The translations under genes were made by a program, and so were the position numbers. From Mycolicibacterium canariasense (GTDB taxonomy: Bacteria > Actinomycetota > Actinomycetes > Mycobacteriales > Mycobacteriaceae): a stretch of 64,000 bases of DNA. The notes under the pieces are model-generated. The model did not search any database and was not told the DNA's origin. It was given only the letters and a program-made list of their open reading frames with translations. Below, one piece after another: positions 39,787 to 49,351 of the stretch. The stretch spans positions 248,001-312,000 of the forward strand of contig NZ_LQOL01000042.1 of the NCBI RefSeq assembly GCF_002101555.1, read 5' to 3'. Each line of letters begins with the position of its first letter. The stretch's first letter is position 1.

Positions 39787-39870
39787 CACGGAACCTCTAA
39801 AACGTTTGGTATTTCAAGGCAAATCTGGGGTGAGCGCGCCATTGGGCTCTATATAGACGACGAGTGGGCG

Positions 39871-39888
39871 GACGGGCGAATTCCCGTC
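39871..39888. promoter_or_regulatory. inverted repeat in the leader region of copy-1 reductase
   Basis: GACGGG-cgaatt-CCCGTC is a 6-bp inverted repeat 85-102 bp upstream of the ATG at 39786. A TTGACA on the minus strand (39894-39899) lies just upstream and the palindrome TCTATATAGA (39848-39857) just downstream. These suggest a private promoter and operator for copy 1, but the hexamer spacing is not canonical. Confidence 0.35.
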
Positions 39889-39909
39889 TGAGCTGTCAAT
39901 GCGCTGAGA

Positions 39910-39950
39910 AAAGCCCGGCCACCGTCATCGCGGGGCGGTGACCAGGCTTT
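39910..39950 (-). terminator. terminator after copy-2 reductase
   Basis: Read on the minus strand, a 15-bp stem with two G-U pairs forms from 39936-39950 and 39910-39924 around an 11-base loop, and is followed by TTTTCTC. It starts 7 bp after the copy-2 stop, so the two reductase genes are probably transcribed separately or with read-through control. Confidence 0.75.
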
Positions 39951-39956
39951 CCGATC

Positions 39957-42900
39957 TCAGAGCAGGCCGAGCAGTTGCAGATCGGTGATGTACTTCACGA
40001 TCACCGGTGCGCCGACATGCGGAATGTCCTTGTCGGGACCGATTTTCGCCTCTTGCACCGCCGCGCGGAACACGTCGGTCGGCGCCATCGCCCCGTTCAC
40101 CGGGACACCCGGCTGCTGGTAGTTGTGCAGCAGCGGGAGCAGCGACGCCTGCCGCTGCTTGTCCGGCAACGCGCGCAGTGTCGTCTCGAAGCGATCCAGC
40201 CACTCGGCATAGTCGTCGACGCGTTCGATCTTGTAGCCGGCCTCGACGAGCCAGTCGACGAAGGTGTCCATGCCGATGCCGTCGTCGTACGGGTTCATCA
40301 CGTGGTAGGTCTCGAATCCGTCGTCGACATGCGCACCGAGGGTCGCGATCGCCTCGGCGATGAACTCCACCGGCAACCCGTCGTAGTGGGCCCGCTGCCG
40401 GTTGCCTTGGGCGTCAAGCTGATTGAACGACTTCGGCGCCACACCGGTGGCCACCAGGCTGAACATCATCCGGGTGAACATGTCCGGCAGGTTGAGCTGG
40501 CCGGCGTAGCTGGTGTCGGCCAGGATCATGTCGCAACGGAACACCGAGACCGGCAGCCCGGCCAGGTCGTGGGCTTCCCGCAACAGCACCTCACCGGCCC
40601 ACTTGCTGGTGCCGTACCCGTTGGCGTAACTCTCGTCGACCACCCGGGTGGCGCTGATGGTGCGGATGTCGGCGTCCTCGACGAACTTGCCGGGCTCGAT
40701 GCCCCAACCGACGCCGATGGTGGACACGTAGGCGAATCGCTTGATCTTGGTGGTCAAGGCAATCCGGATCAGTTCGGCGGTGCCGAGGGCGTTGGGCCCG
40801 AACAGCTCGCTGTAGGGCAGCACGTGATTCACCAGCGCCGCCGGGTCGACGATGAAGTCGACGGTATCGGCGAGCCGCTGCCAGGTGGCCTTGTCCAGCC
40901 CGAGGTCGGCTTCGCCCTTGTCCCCGGCGATGACCTCCAGGTGATCGGCGGCCAGTTCCCGGTAATGCGCAAGGAGTTTCGGGTCTCCCGAGTCGAAGGT
41001 CTTGTCGAGACGCGCCCGGGCCTCTTCGTTGCTGCGCGCCCGGACCAGGCAGATCAGCTTGCCGTCCACCAGGTCCATCCGCTCCAGCCACTCCAGCGCC
41101 AGGTAGCGACCCAGGAACCCGGTGGCACCGGTCAGCAGAACCGTACGAATCTCGGCATCCGGACCCGGAAGTGCCGGTGCCGCAGCCAGTGTGGCGGCGT
41201 CGATGAACTTGTCCAGCGTCAGATCGGCGGCGTGGACCTCGGTGGCGCCGGCGCCGTGGACCGAACTGAAGGTCGGGCGCTTGTCACCGCCGGCGCGCTG
41301 CGTCTCGATGTGCGCTGCGATGGTCGCCAGGTCGGAGGTGGGGCTGACGATCACCGACACCGGCACCTCGACGCCGAAGATCTCCTGCAGCAGATTCCCG
41401 AAGGTCAACGCGGACAACGAATCCCCACCCAGATCGGTGAAGTGCGCATCGGGCGCCACGTCACTGCTCGCCGCGCCCAGCAGTGCGACGGTCGCACGGC
41501 TGACGGTCTGCAACACCGGCGCGTCGGCACCGTGCTGACGCAGGGCCTGCAACTCGTTGGCCTGCCCGTCGGCGAGTTCGGCGTACAGCCCCTCCAGCTC
41601 GGCTCCGTAGCGTTCCTTGAGCTTGGGCCAGGCCAGCTTGCGGATACCGGTCAGCAGGCCGTTCTCCACGGTGAAAGGCGTTGTCTCGATGAGAAAATCA
41701 CGGGGGATCTCGTAGGACTGCAGGTCGGCGGCGCGGGCGGTGTCCTTGAGCGACTGGGCGATGTCGGCCTTGCTCACCGTCGGGTCGGTGGGTACCACGA
41801 CGGCCAGCAGGTAGGGCCGGGCGCTGTTGCCGTAGATGTAGATCTGCCGGATCAGCGGGCTGTTGGTGAAGGCGGCCTCCAGTTTGGAGACGGTCACGAA
41901 CTCGCCCTGGGCCAGCTTGAGCACGTTGTTGCGCCGGTCCACATAGCGCACCTCGTCGGGCCCGAGCTCGGCGACAATGTCACCGGTGCGGTAGAAGCCA
42001 TCCTCGTCGAACATCTGCGCGGTGATCTCGGGGCGCTTGTAGTAGCCGGGGAACAGCTGGGTGGACTTCACCAGCAGCTCGCCGCGCGGGTGCGGGACGT
42101 CGGTCAGCCGGTAGCCGAGCTCGGGCACGTCGACCAGCTTGTACTCCAGCACCGGCGGCCGGGTGATCCGGCCGTCGACGAAGACCGAGCCGGCCTCGGT
42201 GGATCCGTAGCCCTCCAGCAGGTGCTGCTCCAGCAGCCGCTCGACCCAGGCCTTCAGCTCGGGCGAGATGGGCGCGGACCCGGTGAGTGCGCTGACGTAG
42301 CGCCCACCGAGCAGGTTCTCCCGCATGTCGGCGAGCACCGTGTCCTCGTCGGCGCCATGACTGGTGCGGCTCTGGAATTCCTGAAAGAGCATGTCCCAGA
42401 TGCGGGGGACGAAGTTGAGCTGCGTCGGCCGGGTCAGTGCCAGATCGTCCAGGAAGGTGGACAGGTCGGCACGGGCGGCGAAGTTGACGGTGCCACCGGA
42501 CGCGAGCGCGCCGTACAGGATGCCGCGCCCCATCACGTGGCTCATCGGCATGAAGCTCAGCACGATCGAGGGCACCTTGCCTTGGCTGTCGTCCCAGTGC
42601 GCGTTGGCGGCCGGGCGCCAGATGTTGGTGACCTTGCTCTCCAGGTACATCGCGCCCTTGGGTGCGCCGGTGCTGCCGGAGGTGTAGATGAGCAGGGCCA
42701 GCGGGTCGTCGTCGGGGCCGACGACCCCGTCGATGTCGGGAAGTGCGGCGCCGCGTTCGAGGACGTCGGCGAGCGGTTCGACGCTGACGCCGGAGCCGAG
42801 CCGGGCCTGCGCGGCCGCGACGGCCTCACGCTGGTCGTCGACCTCGGGGTGATAGTCGAAGACGACGAGATGTGCGGTCTGCGCGCTCTCGGCGAGGGCG

Positions 42901-43421
42901 ACGGCGTCGTCGAGGTAGTCGATGCTGGTGGCGATCAGCACGGGTTCGGTCTCGGCGACGATCGGCTGCAGCGCGGCGACGGTCGCGCTGGTCTGCAGCG
43001 GCACGGAGACGGCGCCGAGTTGGGTCAGGGCGGTGTCGACGGTGGTGTAGTCGACGCTGGTGAAGCCGAGGATGGCGACCCGATCGCCGATGCGCACCGG
43101 GTGGTCGTGCCAGGCGTTGGCGATGGCTTGGACGCGGTCCCACAGTTGCTTGTGGCTGATGGTCTCGAAGCGGGGCAGCAGCGCGGTGGTGGTCCGGCCG
43201 GTTGCCGGGTCGGTGACGAATTCGACGGCCCGCTGACCGAGGGCGGGCCGGTCGCCGTAGCCCTGCAGCACGGTCTTGACGACGGCGGGCAGGCGCAGCC
43301 CGGGCTGGTCGACGGCGGCGATGACATCGTCGCTCGGGGCGGCGGCGGCGAACTGCGGGTCGGTGTCGTACAGGTGGTTGAGGCGGCGTTGGAGACGCTC
43401 GACGCTCACGTCGTTGGTCAT
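39957..43421 (-). CDS. car: carboxylic acid reductase (copy 2)
   Basis: This 1154-residue paralogue has the same three domains: adenylation ([32 protein letters not shown]), carrier with Ser668 in [10 protein letters not shown], and NADPH reductase domain ([31 protein letters not shown]). It should reduce aromatic or fatty acids to aldehydes; substrate choice cannot be read, though binding-pocket regions of the adenylation domain differ from copy 1. The ATG at 43421 follows GGGGG. A 208-bp upstream gap holds a hairpin (43473-43491) and its promoter. Confidence 0.95.
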   Translation of the reverse strand: MTNDVSVERLQRRLNHLYDTDPQFAAAAPSDDVIAAVDQPGLRLPAVVKTVLQGYGDRPALGQRAVEFVTDPATGRTTTALLPRFETISHKQLWDRVQAIANAWHDHPVRIGDRVAILGFTSVDYTTVDTALTQLGAVSVPLQTSATVAALQPIVAETEPVLIATSIDYLDDAVALAESAQTAHLVVFDYHPEVDDQREAVAAAQARLGSGVSVEPLADVLERGAALPDIDGVVGPDDDPLALLIYTSGSTGAPKGAMYLESKVTNIWRPAANAHWDDSQGKVPSIVLSFMPMSHVMGRGILYGALASGGTVNFAARADLSTFLDDLALTRPTQLNFVPRIWDMLFQEFQSRTSHGADEDTVLADMRENLLGGRYVSALTGSAPISPELKAWVERLLEQHLLEGYGSTEAGSVFVDGRITRPPVLEYKLVDVPELGYRLTDVPHPRGELLVKSTQLFPGYYKRPEITAQMFDEDGFYRTGDIVAELGPDEVRYVDRRNNVLKLAQGEFVTVSKLEAAFTNSPLIRQIYIYGNSARPYLLAVVVPTDPTVSKADIAQSLKDTARAADLQSYEIPRDFLIETTPFTVENGLLTGIRKLAWPKLKERYGAELEGLYAELADGQANELQALRQHGADAPVLQTVSRATVALLGAASSDVAPDAHFTDLGGDSLSALTFGNLLQEIFGVEVPVSVIVSPTSDLATIAAHIETQRAGGDKRPTFSSVHGAGATEVHAADLTLDKFIDAATLAAAPALPGPDAEIRTVLLTGATGFLGRYLALEWLERMDLVDGKLICLVRARSNEEARARLDKTFDSGDPKLLAHYRELAADHLEVIAGDKGEADLGLDKATWQRLADTVDFIVDPAALVNHVLPYSELFGPNALGTAELIRIALTTKIKRFAYVSTIGVGWGIEPGKFVEDADIRTISATRVVDESYANGYGTSKWAGEVLLREAHDLAGLPVSVFRCDMILADTSYAGQLNLPDMFTRMMFSLVATGVAPKSFNQLDAQGNRQRAHYDGLPVEFIAEAIATLGAHVDDGFETYHVMNPYDDGIGMDTFVDWLVEAGYKIERVDDYAEWLDRFETTLRALPDKQRQASLLPLLHNYQQPGVPVNGAMAPTDVFRAAVQEAKIGPDKDIPHVGAPVIVKYITDLQLLGLL

Positions 43422-43472
43422 GTGAAACCCCCGATAACTCTTGCGATCAGTGCGGAATTTTTGGTGCTATCC

Positions 43473-43491
43473 GCCGGCCTCAGTGGCCGGC
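43473..43491. promoter_or_regulatory. hairpin in upstream region of copy-2 reductase
   Basis: GCCGGCC-tcagt-GGCCGGC is a perfect 7-bp inverted repeat 52-70 bp before the ATG at 43421. It may be an operator or a leader hairpin; nothing further supports either. Confidence 0.4.
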
Positions 43492-43552
43492 ACCCGAAAC
43501 AACGTTAGCAAAACTAAAGATATGCCCCCGCGCGTGCGGCTACCAGGGTGCT

Positions 43553-43633
43553 GTGAGCAAGAACACCGACAATTGGCACGCCGGCCTGGCCTTCAGCAAC
43601 TTCACAGACAACGTGTCGCGAATGCCCAGCTAA
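43553..43633 (+). CDS. possible 26-residue peptide ORF
   Basis: GTG at 43553, with CAGGG shortly upstream, opens a 26-codon frame (SKNTDNWHAGLAFSNFTDN and ends RMPS) before TAA. The composition is unlike random high-GC translation: few Arg/Pro and several Asn, Thr and Phe. It may be a real short gene or the remnant of a lost one. There is no signal peptide and no family is recognised. Confidence 0.25.
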   Translation: MSKNTDNWHAGLAFSNFTDNVSRMPS

Positions 43634-44523
43634 CGGGGGGCGGGTTCCTTACGGGCTTCCAACTGGGCCTCATAGGCCCCTTCGTCGCGCCCGAGCGCGA
43701 TGGTGGCGGCCGTCATCGCGACCACCGCCAGCGTCAGCACGATGGCCTCCCAGCCGTTGGCATCCAGCTGCTCCCCGAGGACGAAGGCCCCCAGCAGCAC
43801 CGCGGCCAGCGGTTCGATCACGAGCATGGTCGGTACCGAGGTCTGCAACGACCCGGCGTGAAAAGCCGACTGCTGTAACAGCGTGGCCACCACACCGAGG
43901 GCCACCAACACGTAGGGCACCGGGGTGGCCAGCACCTGCGCCACGGTGTCGCGGGCGAGCAGGTGGGTCAGCACCTTGGTCATCACCGCCACCATGCCGA
44001 ACAGCACCCCGACCCCGACGGCCAGCAGCACGGCCCGTTGCCAGCCCGGCCTGCGCACCGCGATCACCACACAGCCGATCACGAGCAGGAAGCTGATCAC
44101 CACGACGACGGTGATCTGGCGGGCCGACGCGATGTGTTCATTGGCCCGGGGGTGGGCCAGCAGGATGAACACCGCGAGCGCGACGGTGAGCAGGATGGCC
44201 CACGACCATTCGCCGCGGGTGACCTTGCGATGCGCCATGCGGGCACTCAGCGGCAGCGCGAACAGCAGCGCCGACACCAGCAGCGGCTGGACCACCAGCA
44301 GCGAGCCGTGCGCCAGCGCCAGCGCCTGGAAGACGAACCCGGCCACGGCGGCGGCGGTCCCGGCCCACCACAGCGGCCGGCGCAACAGGGTGGCGACCAT
44401 GACGGTGCTCACCCCGTGCTCCGGGGGAACGTCGAGGGTGGCGCGCTGGCGCACCACGATGCCGACGGCGGCGAAGATCGCAGCGCACAAGGCGAACAGC
44501 ACCACCAAGGCGGGACCTAGCAC
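43630..44523 (-). CDS. EamA/DMT-type transporter
   Basis: The 297-residue protein has about nine or ten hydrophobic helices in the two-repeat arrangement of DMT proteins, with the LLVVQPLLVSALLFALPLSA and TMLVIEPLAAVLLGAFVLGE segments near each half's end. The cytoplasmic tail is charged. The start is GTG at 44523. Substrate and direction are unknown. It stands alone between the reductase promoter region and terC. Confidence 0.83.
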   Translation of the reverse strand: MLGPALVVLFALCAAIFAAVGIVVRQRATLDVPPEHGVSTVMVATLLRRPLWWAGTAAAVAGFVFQALALAHGSLLVVQPLLVSALLFALPLSARMAHRKVTRGEWSWAILLTVALAVFILLAHPRANEHIASARQITVVVVISFLLVIGCVVIAVRRPGWQRAVLLAVGVGVLFGMVAVMTKVLTHLLARDTVAQVLATPVPYVLVALGVVATLLQQSAFHAGSLQTSVPTMLVIEPLAAVLLGAFVLGEQLDANGWEAIVLTLAVVAMTAATIALGRDEGAYEAQLEARKEPAPR

Positions 44524-44616
44524 GCCACAACCCTAGGGGTTCGAGGGGCCGCGCGCCTAAGGGTGCGGTCAGGACGCTGGTCAGGCGGCGTCGGTCTGGT
44601 GCGCGCCGGGCCCGCC

Positions 44617-45624
44617 CTATTCGACCGTGTCGGCGGCGGCCGGGACCGCCTTCTTCGCGTCGGACCGGGTCTTGTAGAGGCTCGCTGCCGTGGTGATCAC
44701 CAGGGTCACCACGATGACGCCGAGGCTGGCCAGGGTCGGAATCTCGGGTACGTGCACCGACTCGCCGCCGTTGATGAACGGCACCTCGTTCTCGTGCAGC
44801 GCGTGCAGCAGCAGTTTCACGCCGATGAAGCCCAGGATGAACGCCAGCCCCTGGGACAGGTAGACCAGCCTCTTGAGCAGGTCACCCAGCAGGAAGTACA
44901 GCTGCCGCAGACCCATCAGCGCGAACACGTTGGCGGTGAACACCAGGTAGGGCTCGCGGGTCAGGCCATAGATGGCCGGGATGGAGTCGAGTGCGAACAG
45001 CAGGTCGGTCGTGCCCAATGCGACGATGACGAGGAACATCGGCGTCATCAGCCGCTTGCCACCGGAGGCGTGATCTTTCACCCACAGCCGCAGGCCGTCC
45101 CACTTGTCGGTGAACTTCAGGTGCTTCTGCGCGAACCGCACCACGCCGTTGTCGGCGTCGTCGTCATGCTCGGTGTCACGGACCAGTTTGATCGCGGTGT
45201 ACACCAGGAAGGCGCCGAACAGGTAGAACACCCAGGAGAACTGCTCGATGGCCACCGCGCCCAGCGCGATGAAGATGCCGCGGAAGATCAGCGCCAGGAT
45301 GATGCCGACCAGCAACGCCTGTTGCTGGTAGATCCGCGGCACCTTGAAGCTGGCCATGATGATCAAGAAGATGAACAAGTTGTCCACCGACAGGCTGTAC
45401 TCGGTGAGCCACCCGGCGAAGAACTCCACCCCGTACTGGCTGCCGTGGAAGAACCAGGTCCACAGACCGAACGCCACGGCCAGGCTGACGTAGATCGTCA
45501 GGTAGGTAGCCGTCTCGCGTCGGGACGGTTCGTGCGGGCGCCGCCCGATCACGATCACGTCGAACAGCAGAATCGCGATCGTGACGCTGAGGGTGATCCC
45601 CCACTCGAGTGCAGACACATTCAT
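44617..45624 (-). CDS. TerC-family membrane protein (probable Mn exporter type)
   Basis: The 335-residue protein has about nine helices and the TerC signature acidic residues in membrane segments (LLFDVIVIGRR, SLSVDNLFIFLIIM and TTDLLFALDSIPAIYG). Members of the family are implicated in manganese efflux and tellurite resistance. The ATG at 45624 (MNVSALEWG) matches the family start; the frame is open further upstream, but that part coincides with a structured leader resembling the yybP-ykoY manganese riboswitch. This leader strengthens a metal-related role. Confidence 0.93.
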   Translation of the reverse strand: MNVSALEWGITLSVTIAILLFDVIVIGRRPHEPSRRETATYLTIYVSLAVAFGLWTWFFHGSQYGVEFFAGWLTEYSLSVDNLFIFLIIMASFKVPRIYQQQALLVGIILALIFRGIFIALGAVAIEQFSWVFYLFGAFLVYTAIKLVRDTEHDDDADNGVVRFAQKHLKFTDKWDGLRLWVKDHASGGKRLMTPMFLVIVALGTTDLLFALDSIPAIYGLTREPYLVFTANVFALMGLRQLYFLLGDLLKRLVYLSQGLAFILGFIGVKLLLHALHENEVPFINGGESVHVPEIPTLASLGVIVVTLVITTAASLYKTRSDAKKAVPAAADTVE

Positions 45625-45654
45625 GAAATCAAGAGCCTCCGGTCGTCGTTCAAC

Positions 45655-45770
45655 GGCCGAGGTCTCTTCCGCCGCGCCGATGACGAGCGCGGCCTGCGGC
45701 ACCGGTAATCCGACGTTGGATCACGTGATGACGACACCGCAGCGGTAGGAGTACTCCCCTCACCGGCAAT
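45655..45770 (-). ncRNA. yybP-ykoY-like (Mn2+) riboswitch candidate in the terC leader
   Basis: Read on the minus strand, the leader holds the landmarks of this class: GAGGGGAGTA at the 5' end (45750-45762), a central stem region, and GAGACCTC at the 3' end (45659-45666). GAGG and CCTC pair to close stem P1 around the two conserved loops. This class binds manganese and is commonly found before terC genes. It ends about 30 bases before the terC start, so control could act on translation. No structure program was run. Confidence 0.68.
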
Positions 45771-45834
45771 TGTGGCAGAAGAATCCGTAATCGGTCTAAT
45801 CGATCGCACAGCCCGGCGGCGTAGCTTCGCGGGC

Positions 45835-46494
45835 ATGACGACACTGAACGATGCCCGCGTCGCGGCGGCGCTGGCGCGGATGTACGCCGAATCCGACCGA
45901 CAGATGGCCCAACTGCGCGAGCGCGGGCCCGCCGAACGGGCCCGTCTCCACAACGCCACCGCGCAGGAACGCGCGGACGCGCTCAGCGATGTCTATATGC
46001 CGGTCACCCCGGCCGCCGGCCGACTGCTCTACATGTTGGTGCGGGCTGCCCGGCCGACCACGATCGTCGAGTTCGGGATGTCGTTCGGCCTGTCGGCGGT
46101 GCACCTGGCCGCCGGGGTGCGCGACAACGGGGCCGGCCGCGTGATCACCACGGAGCTCAGCAAGGCCAAGATCGCGGCCGCGTCGCGGACCTTCGCCGAG
46201 ACCGGACTCTCGGATCTCATCACCGTCATGGAGGGCGATGCGGTCAGCACTCTGGCGGAGGTGCCGGGCCCGATCGAACTCGTGCTGCTCGACGGGTGGA
46301 AAGAGCTGTATCTCCCGGTGCTGCGGGTGCTGGAACCGAAGCTGTCACCCGGCGCGCTGGTGGTCGCCGACAACACCGAAATGTCCGACACCAAGCCATA
46401 TCTGGACTACGTACGCGATCCCGCGAACGGCTACACGAGCGTCAACTTCGCCGCCCGCGACACGGACAGCATGGAGATCAGCGGTCGCGTGTGA
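45835..46494 (+). CDS. O-methyltransferase
   Basis: The 219-residue protein has a class I SAM methyltransferase core of the catechol-O-methyltransferase-like type: PTTIVEFGMSFGLSAVHLAA (motif I), VITTELSKAKIAAASRTF, IELVLLDGWKELYLPVL and GALVVADNTEMSD. Metal-ligand Asp residues are at the expected places. It is divergent from terC; the ATG at 45835 gives MTTLNDARV, whereas the upstream open frame is not family-like. The substrate is unknown. Confidence 0.85.
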   Translation: MTTLNDARVAAALARMYAESDRQMAQLRERGPAERARLHNATAQERADALSDVYMPVTPAAGRLLYMLVRAARPTTIVEFGMSFGLSAVHLAAGVRDNGAGRVITTELSKAKIAAASRTFAETGLSDLITVMEGDAVSTLAEVPGPIELVLLDGWKELYLPVLRVLEPKLSPGALVVADNTEMSDTKPYLDYVRDPANGYTSVNFAARDTDSMEISGRV

Positions 46495-46585
46495 ACTGGG
46501 GCCGGGGCCCTCTACTATGAGAGCTTCTGTCCGGCCAGTGCAGTGACGCACTCCGGGCGATCCCACCTTCTGCCCCGGAGTGCCC

Positions 46586-47866
46586 GTGCGTCCTGATCGT
46601 TACCGCGTGCGCGTCGCGTGCCTGGCAGCGTTGCTCCTCGTCACCACCGGCTTCGGCGTCACACAGAGTTCGCGTATCGCGCAGTGCCAGGACGGCTGCC
46701 GCACGCTGGCCGCGAGCACCGACCTGGCCGCGGCCGAAGCCGCGCCGCCGGCGCCGATGCCGGCGACGGTCCGAGTGCTGCCCCAGCCCGGCGCACAGGG
46801 GGTACTGCCGCGCGGACCGGTCCGGGTGACCGCGTTCACCGGCACGCTCACCGACGTGACGATGGTGAACGAGAACGGCACCGTGATACCCGGCGTGCTG
46901 ACGCCGGACCGCACGGTGTGGAAGCCGGCCGTTCCGCTCGGGTACGGCCGGGAGTACACGCTCACCGTGCGGTCGCAGGGGCCGGGCGGCATGCCGGCCG
47001 CCGAGACCTCCAGTTTCACCACGGTGTCCCCCAGCTATCAGGCGTCGGTCTCACTGACCACCACCGGTTACGCACTGCTCAAAGACGGCGGCACCTACGG
47101 TGTTGGGACGGTCGTGGTGGCCCGGTTCGACGAACCGATCGCCGACCGGGCCCGGGCCGAGCGGCAACTGTCGGTGACCACCTCACCACCGGTGCAGGGT
47201 TCCTGGTACTGGGTCGACGATCAGACCGCGCATTGGCGGCCCGAGCGCTACTACGCGCCTGACACCACGGTGACGGTGGCCGCGAACATCTACGGTGTCC
47301 CGCTCGGCAACGGGGTTTACGGCGAGGACGACGAGAAGGTGTCGTTCAAGATCGGCGACGCACACGTGTCGATCGCCGATGACAACACCAAACAGGTCAG
47401 CGTGTACGACAACGGGAAACTGGTGCGCACCATGCCCACCTCGATGGGCCGTGGCGGCACCGAAACCATCGGCGGGACGACGCTGAGCTTCTGGACCCCG
47501 CCCGGGGTGTACACGGTGCTGGACAAGGCGAACCCGGTGATCATGGACTCGTCGTCCTACGGACTGCCGGTCAATTCGCGGCTCGGCTACCGCGAGACGA
47601 TCCCGTGGGCCACCCGGATCAGCGGTGACGGCATCTATCTTCATCAGCTCAACGCCACGGTGTGGGCGCAGGGCAACACCAACACCTCGCACGGGTGCCT
47701 GAACCTGAACTCCGAGAACGCCGAGTGGTTCTTCAATTTCTCGGTGCCCGGCGACGTCGTCGAAATCCGGCACACCGGTGGCCCACCGCAGGAGCTGCTG
47801 TCGCAGAACGGCGATTGGAGCGTGCCCTGGGACCAGTGGCGCAAGGGCAGCGCGCTGGCCGCTTAG
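46586..47866 (+). CDS. L,D-transpeptidase with Ig-like domains
   Basis: The enzyme makes 3-3 cross-links in mycobacterial peptidoglycan. It has a signal-anchor near residues 8-26, two Ig-like domains (about residues 60-150 and 150-258) and a YkuD catalytic domain with His353, His369 and Cys371 in NTNTSHGCLNL. The 426-residue length and the HQLNATVWAQG loop resemble the LdtMt5/LdtE group more than LdtMt2; no lipobox Cys is seen. GTG at 46586 has CGGAG at five bases; a GTG two codons earlier is possible. TACTAT at 46512-46517 could be its -10 element. It overlaps the next gene, convergent, by 4 bp. Confidence 0.92.
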   Translation: MRPDRYRVRVACLAALLLVTTGFGVTQSSRIAQCQDGCRTLAASTDLAAAEAAPPAPMPATVRVLPQPGAQGVLPRGPVRVTAFTGTLTDVTMVNENGTVIPGVLTPDRTVWKPAVPLGYGREYTLTVRSQGPGGMPAAETSSFTTVSPSYQASVSLTTTGYALLKDGGTYGVGTVVVARFDEPIADRARAERQLSVTTSPPVQGSWYWVDDQTAHWRPERYYAPDTTVTVAANIYGVPLGNGVYGEDDEKVSFKIGDAHVSIADDNTKQVSVYDNGKLVRTMPTSMGRGGTETIGGTTLSFWTPPGVYTVLDKANPVIMDSSSYGLPVNSRLGYRETIPWATRISGDGIYLHQLNATVWAQGNTNTSHGCLNLNSENAEWFFNFSVPGDVVEIRHTGGPPQELLSQNGDWSVPWDQWRKGSALAA

Positions 47867-48258
47867 ATCGCTCCGGCCCTGGGGGCCGACGTGCTCGTCG
47901 CGTACGGGTCGGTAGTGGTCGTGGTGGTGGTGCCGCCGGTCAGTTCGGGGAAGCCGGGCACCCAGTCGTCGGTGGTCGTCGTGGTGGTGCTGGATCCCGA
48001 CGGGTTGACATCGGCGGTGGACGGTGTCGTCGTGGTGGTGCGGGTGGTCGTCGTGGTGGTAGTGGTGGTCGTGGTCGTGGTCGTTGCGTCGACGGTCGCC
48101 GGAATCGGCTGGTGGCCGGGATTCATCGAGCTGCGCGAGGTCTGCATCACGGCGAACACCAGGACGACGAGCACCGCGACCACGCCGGCACCGGCAGCGT
48201 AGACCGCCCAGGTTTCCTCGTACCACGGTGGCGGGTTGTCAGCCTCGTCGTCTCCCAC
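47863..48258 (-). CDS. Thr-rich single-pass membrane protein
   Basis: The 131-residue product has a short acidic N-terminus (GDDEADNPPPWYEETW), one helix (YAAGAGVVAVLVVLVFAVM), and an outside tail with 14 Thr in a row, then Arg, five more Thr and two further Thr-rich runs. Thr-rich tails of exported mycobacterial proteins are often O-mannosylated. The GTG start at 48258 is inferred; the frame stays open upstream into a region of other composition. No family is recognised. It is convergent with the transpeptidase and 44 bp after the Rieske gene. Confidence 0.75.
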   Translation of the reverse strand: MGDDEADNPPPWYEETWAVYAAGAGVVAVLVVLVFAVMQTSRSSMNPGHQPIPATVDATTTTTTTTTTTTTTRTTTTTPSTADVNPSGSSTTTTTTDDWVPGFPELTGGTTTTTTTDPYATSTSAPRAGAI

Positions 48259-48302
48259 AGGCGGTGATCGTAACCACCGGCCGGCGCCGTCCCTCCCGGT
48301 GT

Positions 48303-48752
48303 CTAGCCCTTCACGATGTCCTGGCCTTGCACTCTCACCGGGACGGCGGCCAATGGTTTGGTGGCCGGGCCCTTGAGTACGGCCCCGTCCAGACCGAAGG
48401 CACTGCCGTGGCACGGGCAGGTGATCTTGCCGTCGGCGACGGAGGACACCGCGCATCCGGCGTGCGTGCACACCGTCGAGAGTCCCTTGAAGACACCGGC
48501 GGTGGGCTGGGTGAGCACCACGTCGTCGACGATCACACCGGACCCGACGGGTACCTGCGATGTCGTGGCGAGCACGCCCGGGGCTGCCGGCGCGCCCGTC
48601 GACGAGGCTGTCGCGGCGTCCTTGTTGCCCGCGGCCCCGTCGCTGCGCTCACCCCCGTAGCCGGAGCAGGCCGCGATTGCGGTGGCACCCAGGCCGATTC
48701 CGGCACCGGCCAGTACCCGGCGGCGCCCGACGGTGTTCTCGTGGTTGGTCAT
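48303..48752 (-). CDS. Rieske [2Fe-2S] lipoprotein
   Basis: The 149-residue protein has the complete Rieske binding set: Cys95 and His97 in CTHAGC, Cys112 and His115 in CPCHGS, with Cys100 and Cys114 placed to form the disulfide of high-potential centres. The N-terminus combines a twin-arginine stretch ([10 protein letters not shown]) with a lipobox ending IAAC (Cys29), so it is probably exported folded and lipid-anchored. Unlike QcrA it has no three-helix membrane part. It is the last gene after a DUF6529 membrane protein and a secreted protein, suggesting an electron-transfer unit outside the membrane. Confidence 0.9.
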   Translation of the reverse strand: MTNHENTVGRRRVLAGAGIGLGATAIAACSGYGGERSDGAAGNKDAATASSTGAPAAPGVLATTSQVPVGSGVIVDDVVLTQPTAGVFKGLSTVCTHAGCAVSSVADGKITCPCHGSAFGLDGAVLKGPATKPLAAVPVRVQGQDIVKG

Positions 48753-48769
48753 GGCTGATCTCCTCGGCT

Positions 48770-49351
48770 TCAGTTGGTAAGTCCGTTGATCTGGAAGAAC
48801 CACAGGGCTGAGGTCAGCCAGATGTTGACGAGAGTAAAGAACACCAGCCCGCCGAGCACCGGGATCACCCACGCTCGCAGGTTTTTCCGAGTCAGCAGAA
48901 TCATCTTGGCGACGAAGGCGCCGTAGAAGAGGCAGCCGAACAACGAATGCCAGAGCACCCGGCTGTCGGTGGCCTGGAATCCGAGCGCGTACAGGCAGTG
49001 CACCGCGACGGGCACGCTGGCCAGCACCGCCAACCGGCCGGACCAGACGTGGGCGGAGCCGATCCAGGCCGGGGCCCGACCGCCCGGCAGTACCCGGTAC
49101 ATCACCAGCGCGGAGACGAACTGGAAGACGGCCAGTGCGACGGCCACGGTTGCCAGCCACGACTTCACCGAGCCCGGCCCGGAGAAACCGGCGATGTTGA
49201 CGGCGAAGAACTGCGGGGTGTGCAGGCGGCCGTACACACCGAGCGCGACGGCCACCGCGGCGCCGATCCCGAGCGCGCCCAGCAGCGCTGCATCGGCGGC
49301 CCGCGGCGCGGCCAGCAGGCGGGTATCGGCCTCGGCGTAGTCACGGGGCAT
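48770..49351 (-). CDS. DUF6529-like membrane protein, possible b-type cytochrome
   Basis: The 193-residue protein has five predicted helices (about residues 21-40, 65-88, 103-123, 134-153 and 160-182). His101, His118 and His135 lie at helix ends, spaced by 17, a pattern seen in cytochrome b561-like heme proteins; His44 is extra. The family is known to me only as DUF6529. The stop lies 17 bp from the Rieske start, and the start overlaps the secreted-protein gene by 11 bp, so all three are an operon. The heme role is inference. Confidence 0.75.
   Translation of the reverse strand: MPRDYAEADTRLLAAPRAADAALLGALGIGAAVAVALGVYGRLHTPQFFAVNIAGFSGPGSVKSWLATVAVALAVFQFVSALVMYRVLPGGRAPAWIGSAHVWSGRLAVLASVPVAVHCLYALGFQATDSRVLWHSLFGCLFYGAFVAKMILLTRKNLRAWVIPVLGGLVFFTLVNIWLTSALWFFQINGLTN

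Noticed and set aside
39975..43508. Open frame of 1177 codons on the plus strand opposite the second carboxylic acid reductase
   Set aside because: It mirrors the real gene in a high-GC genome, its translation is Gly/Asp/His/Gln-biased without domains, and it lacks a family start.
43422..43552. Shared AACGTT element upstream of both reductase genes as a common operator
   Set aside because: The hexamer occurs in both leaders, but the surrounding bases do not align, so chance is likely.
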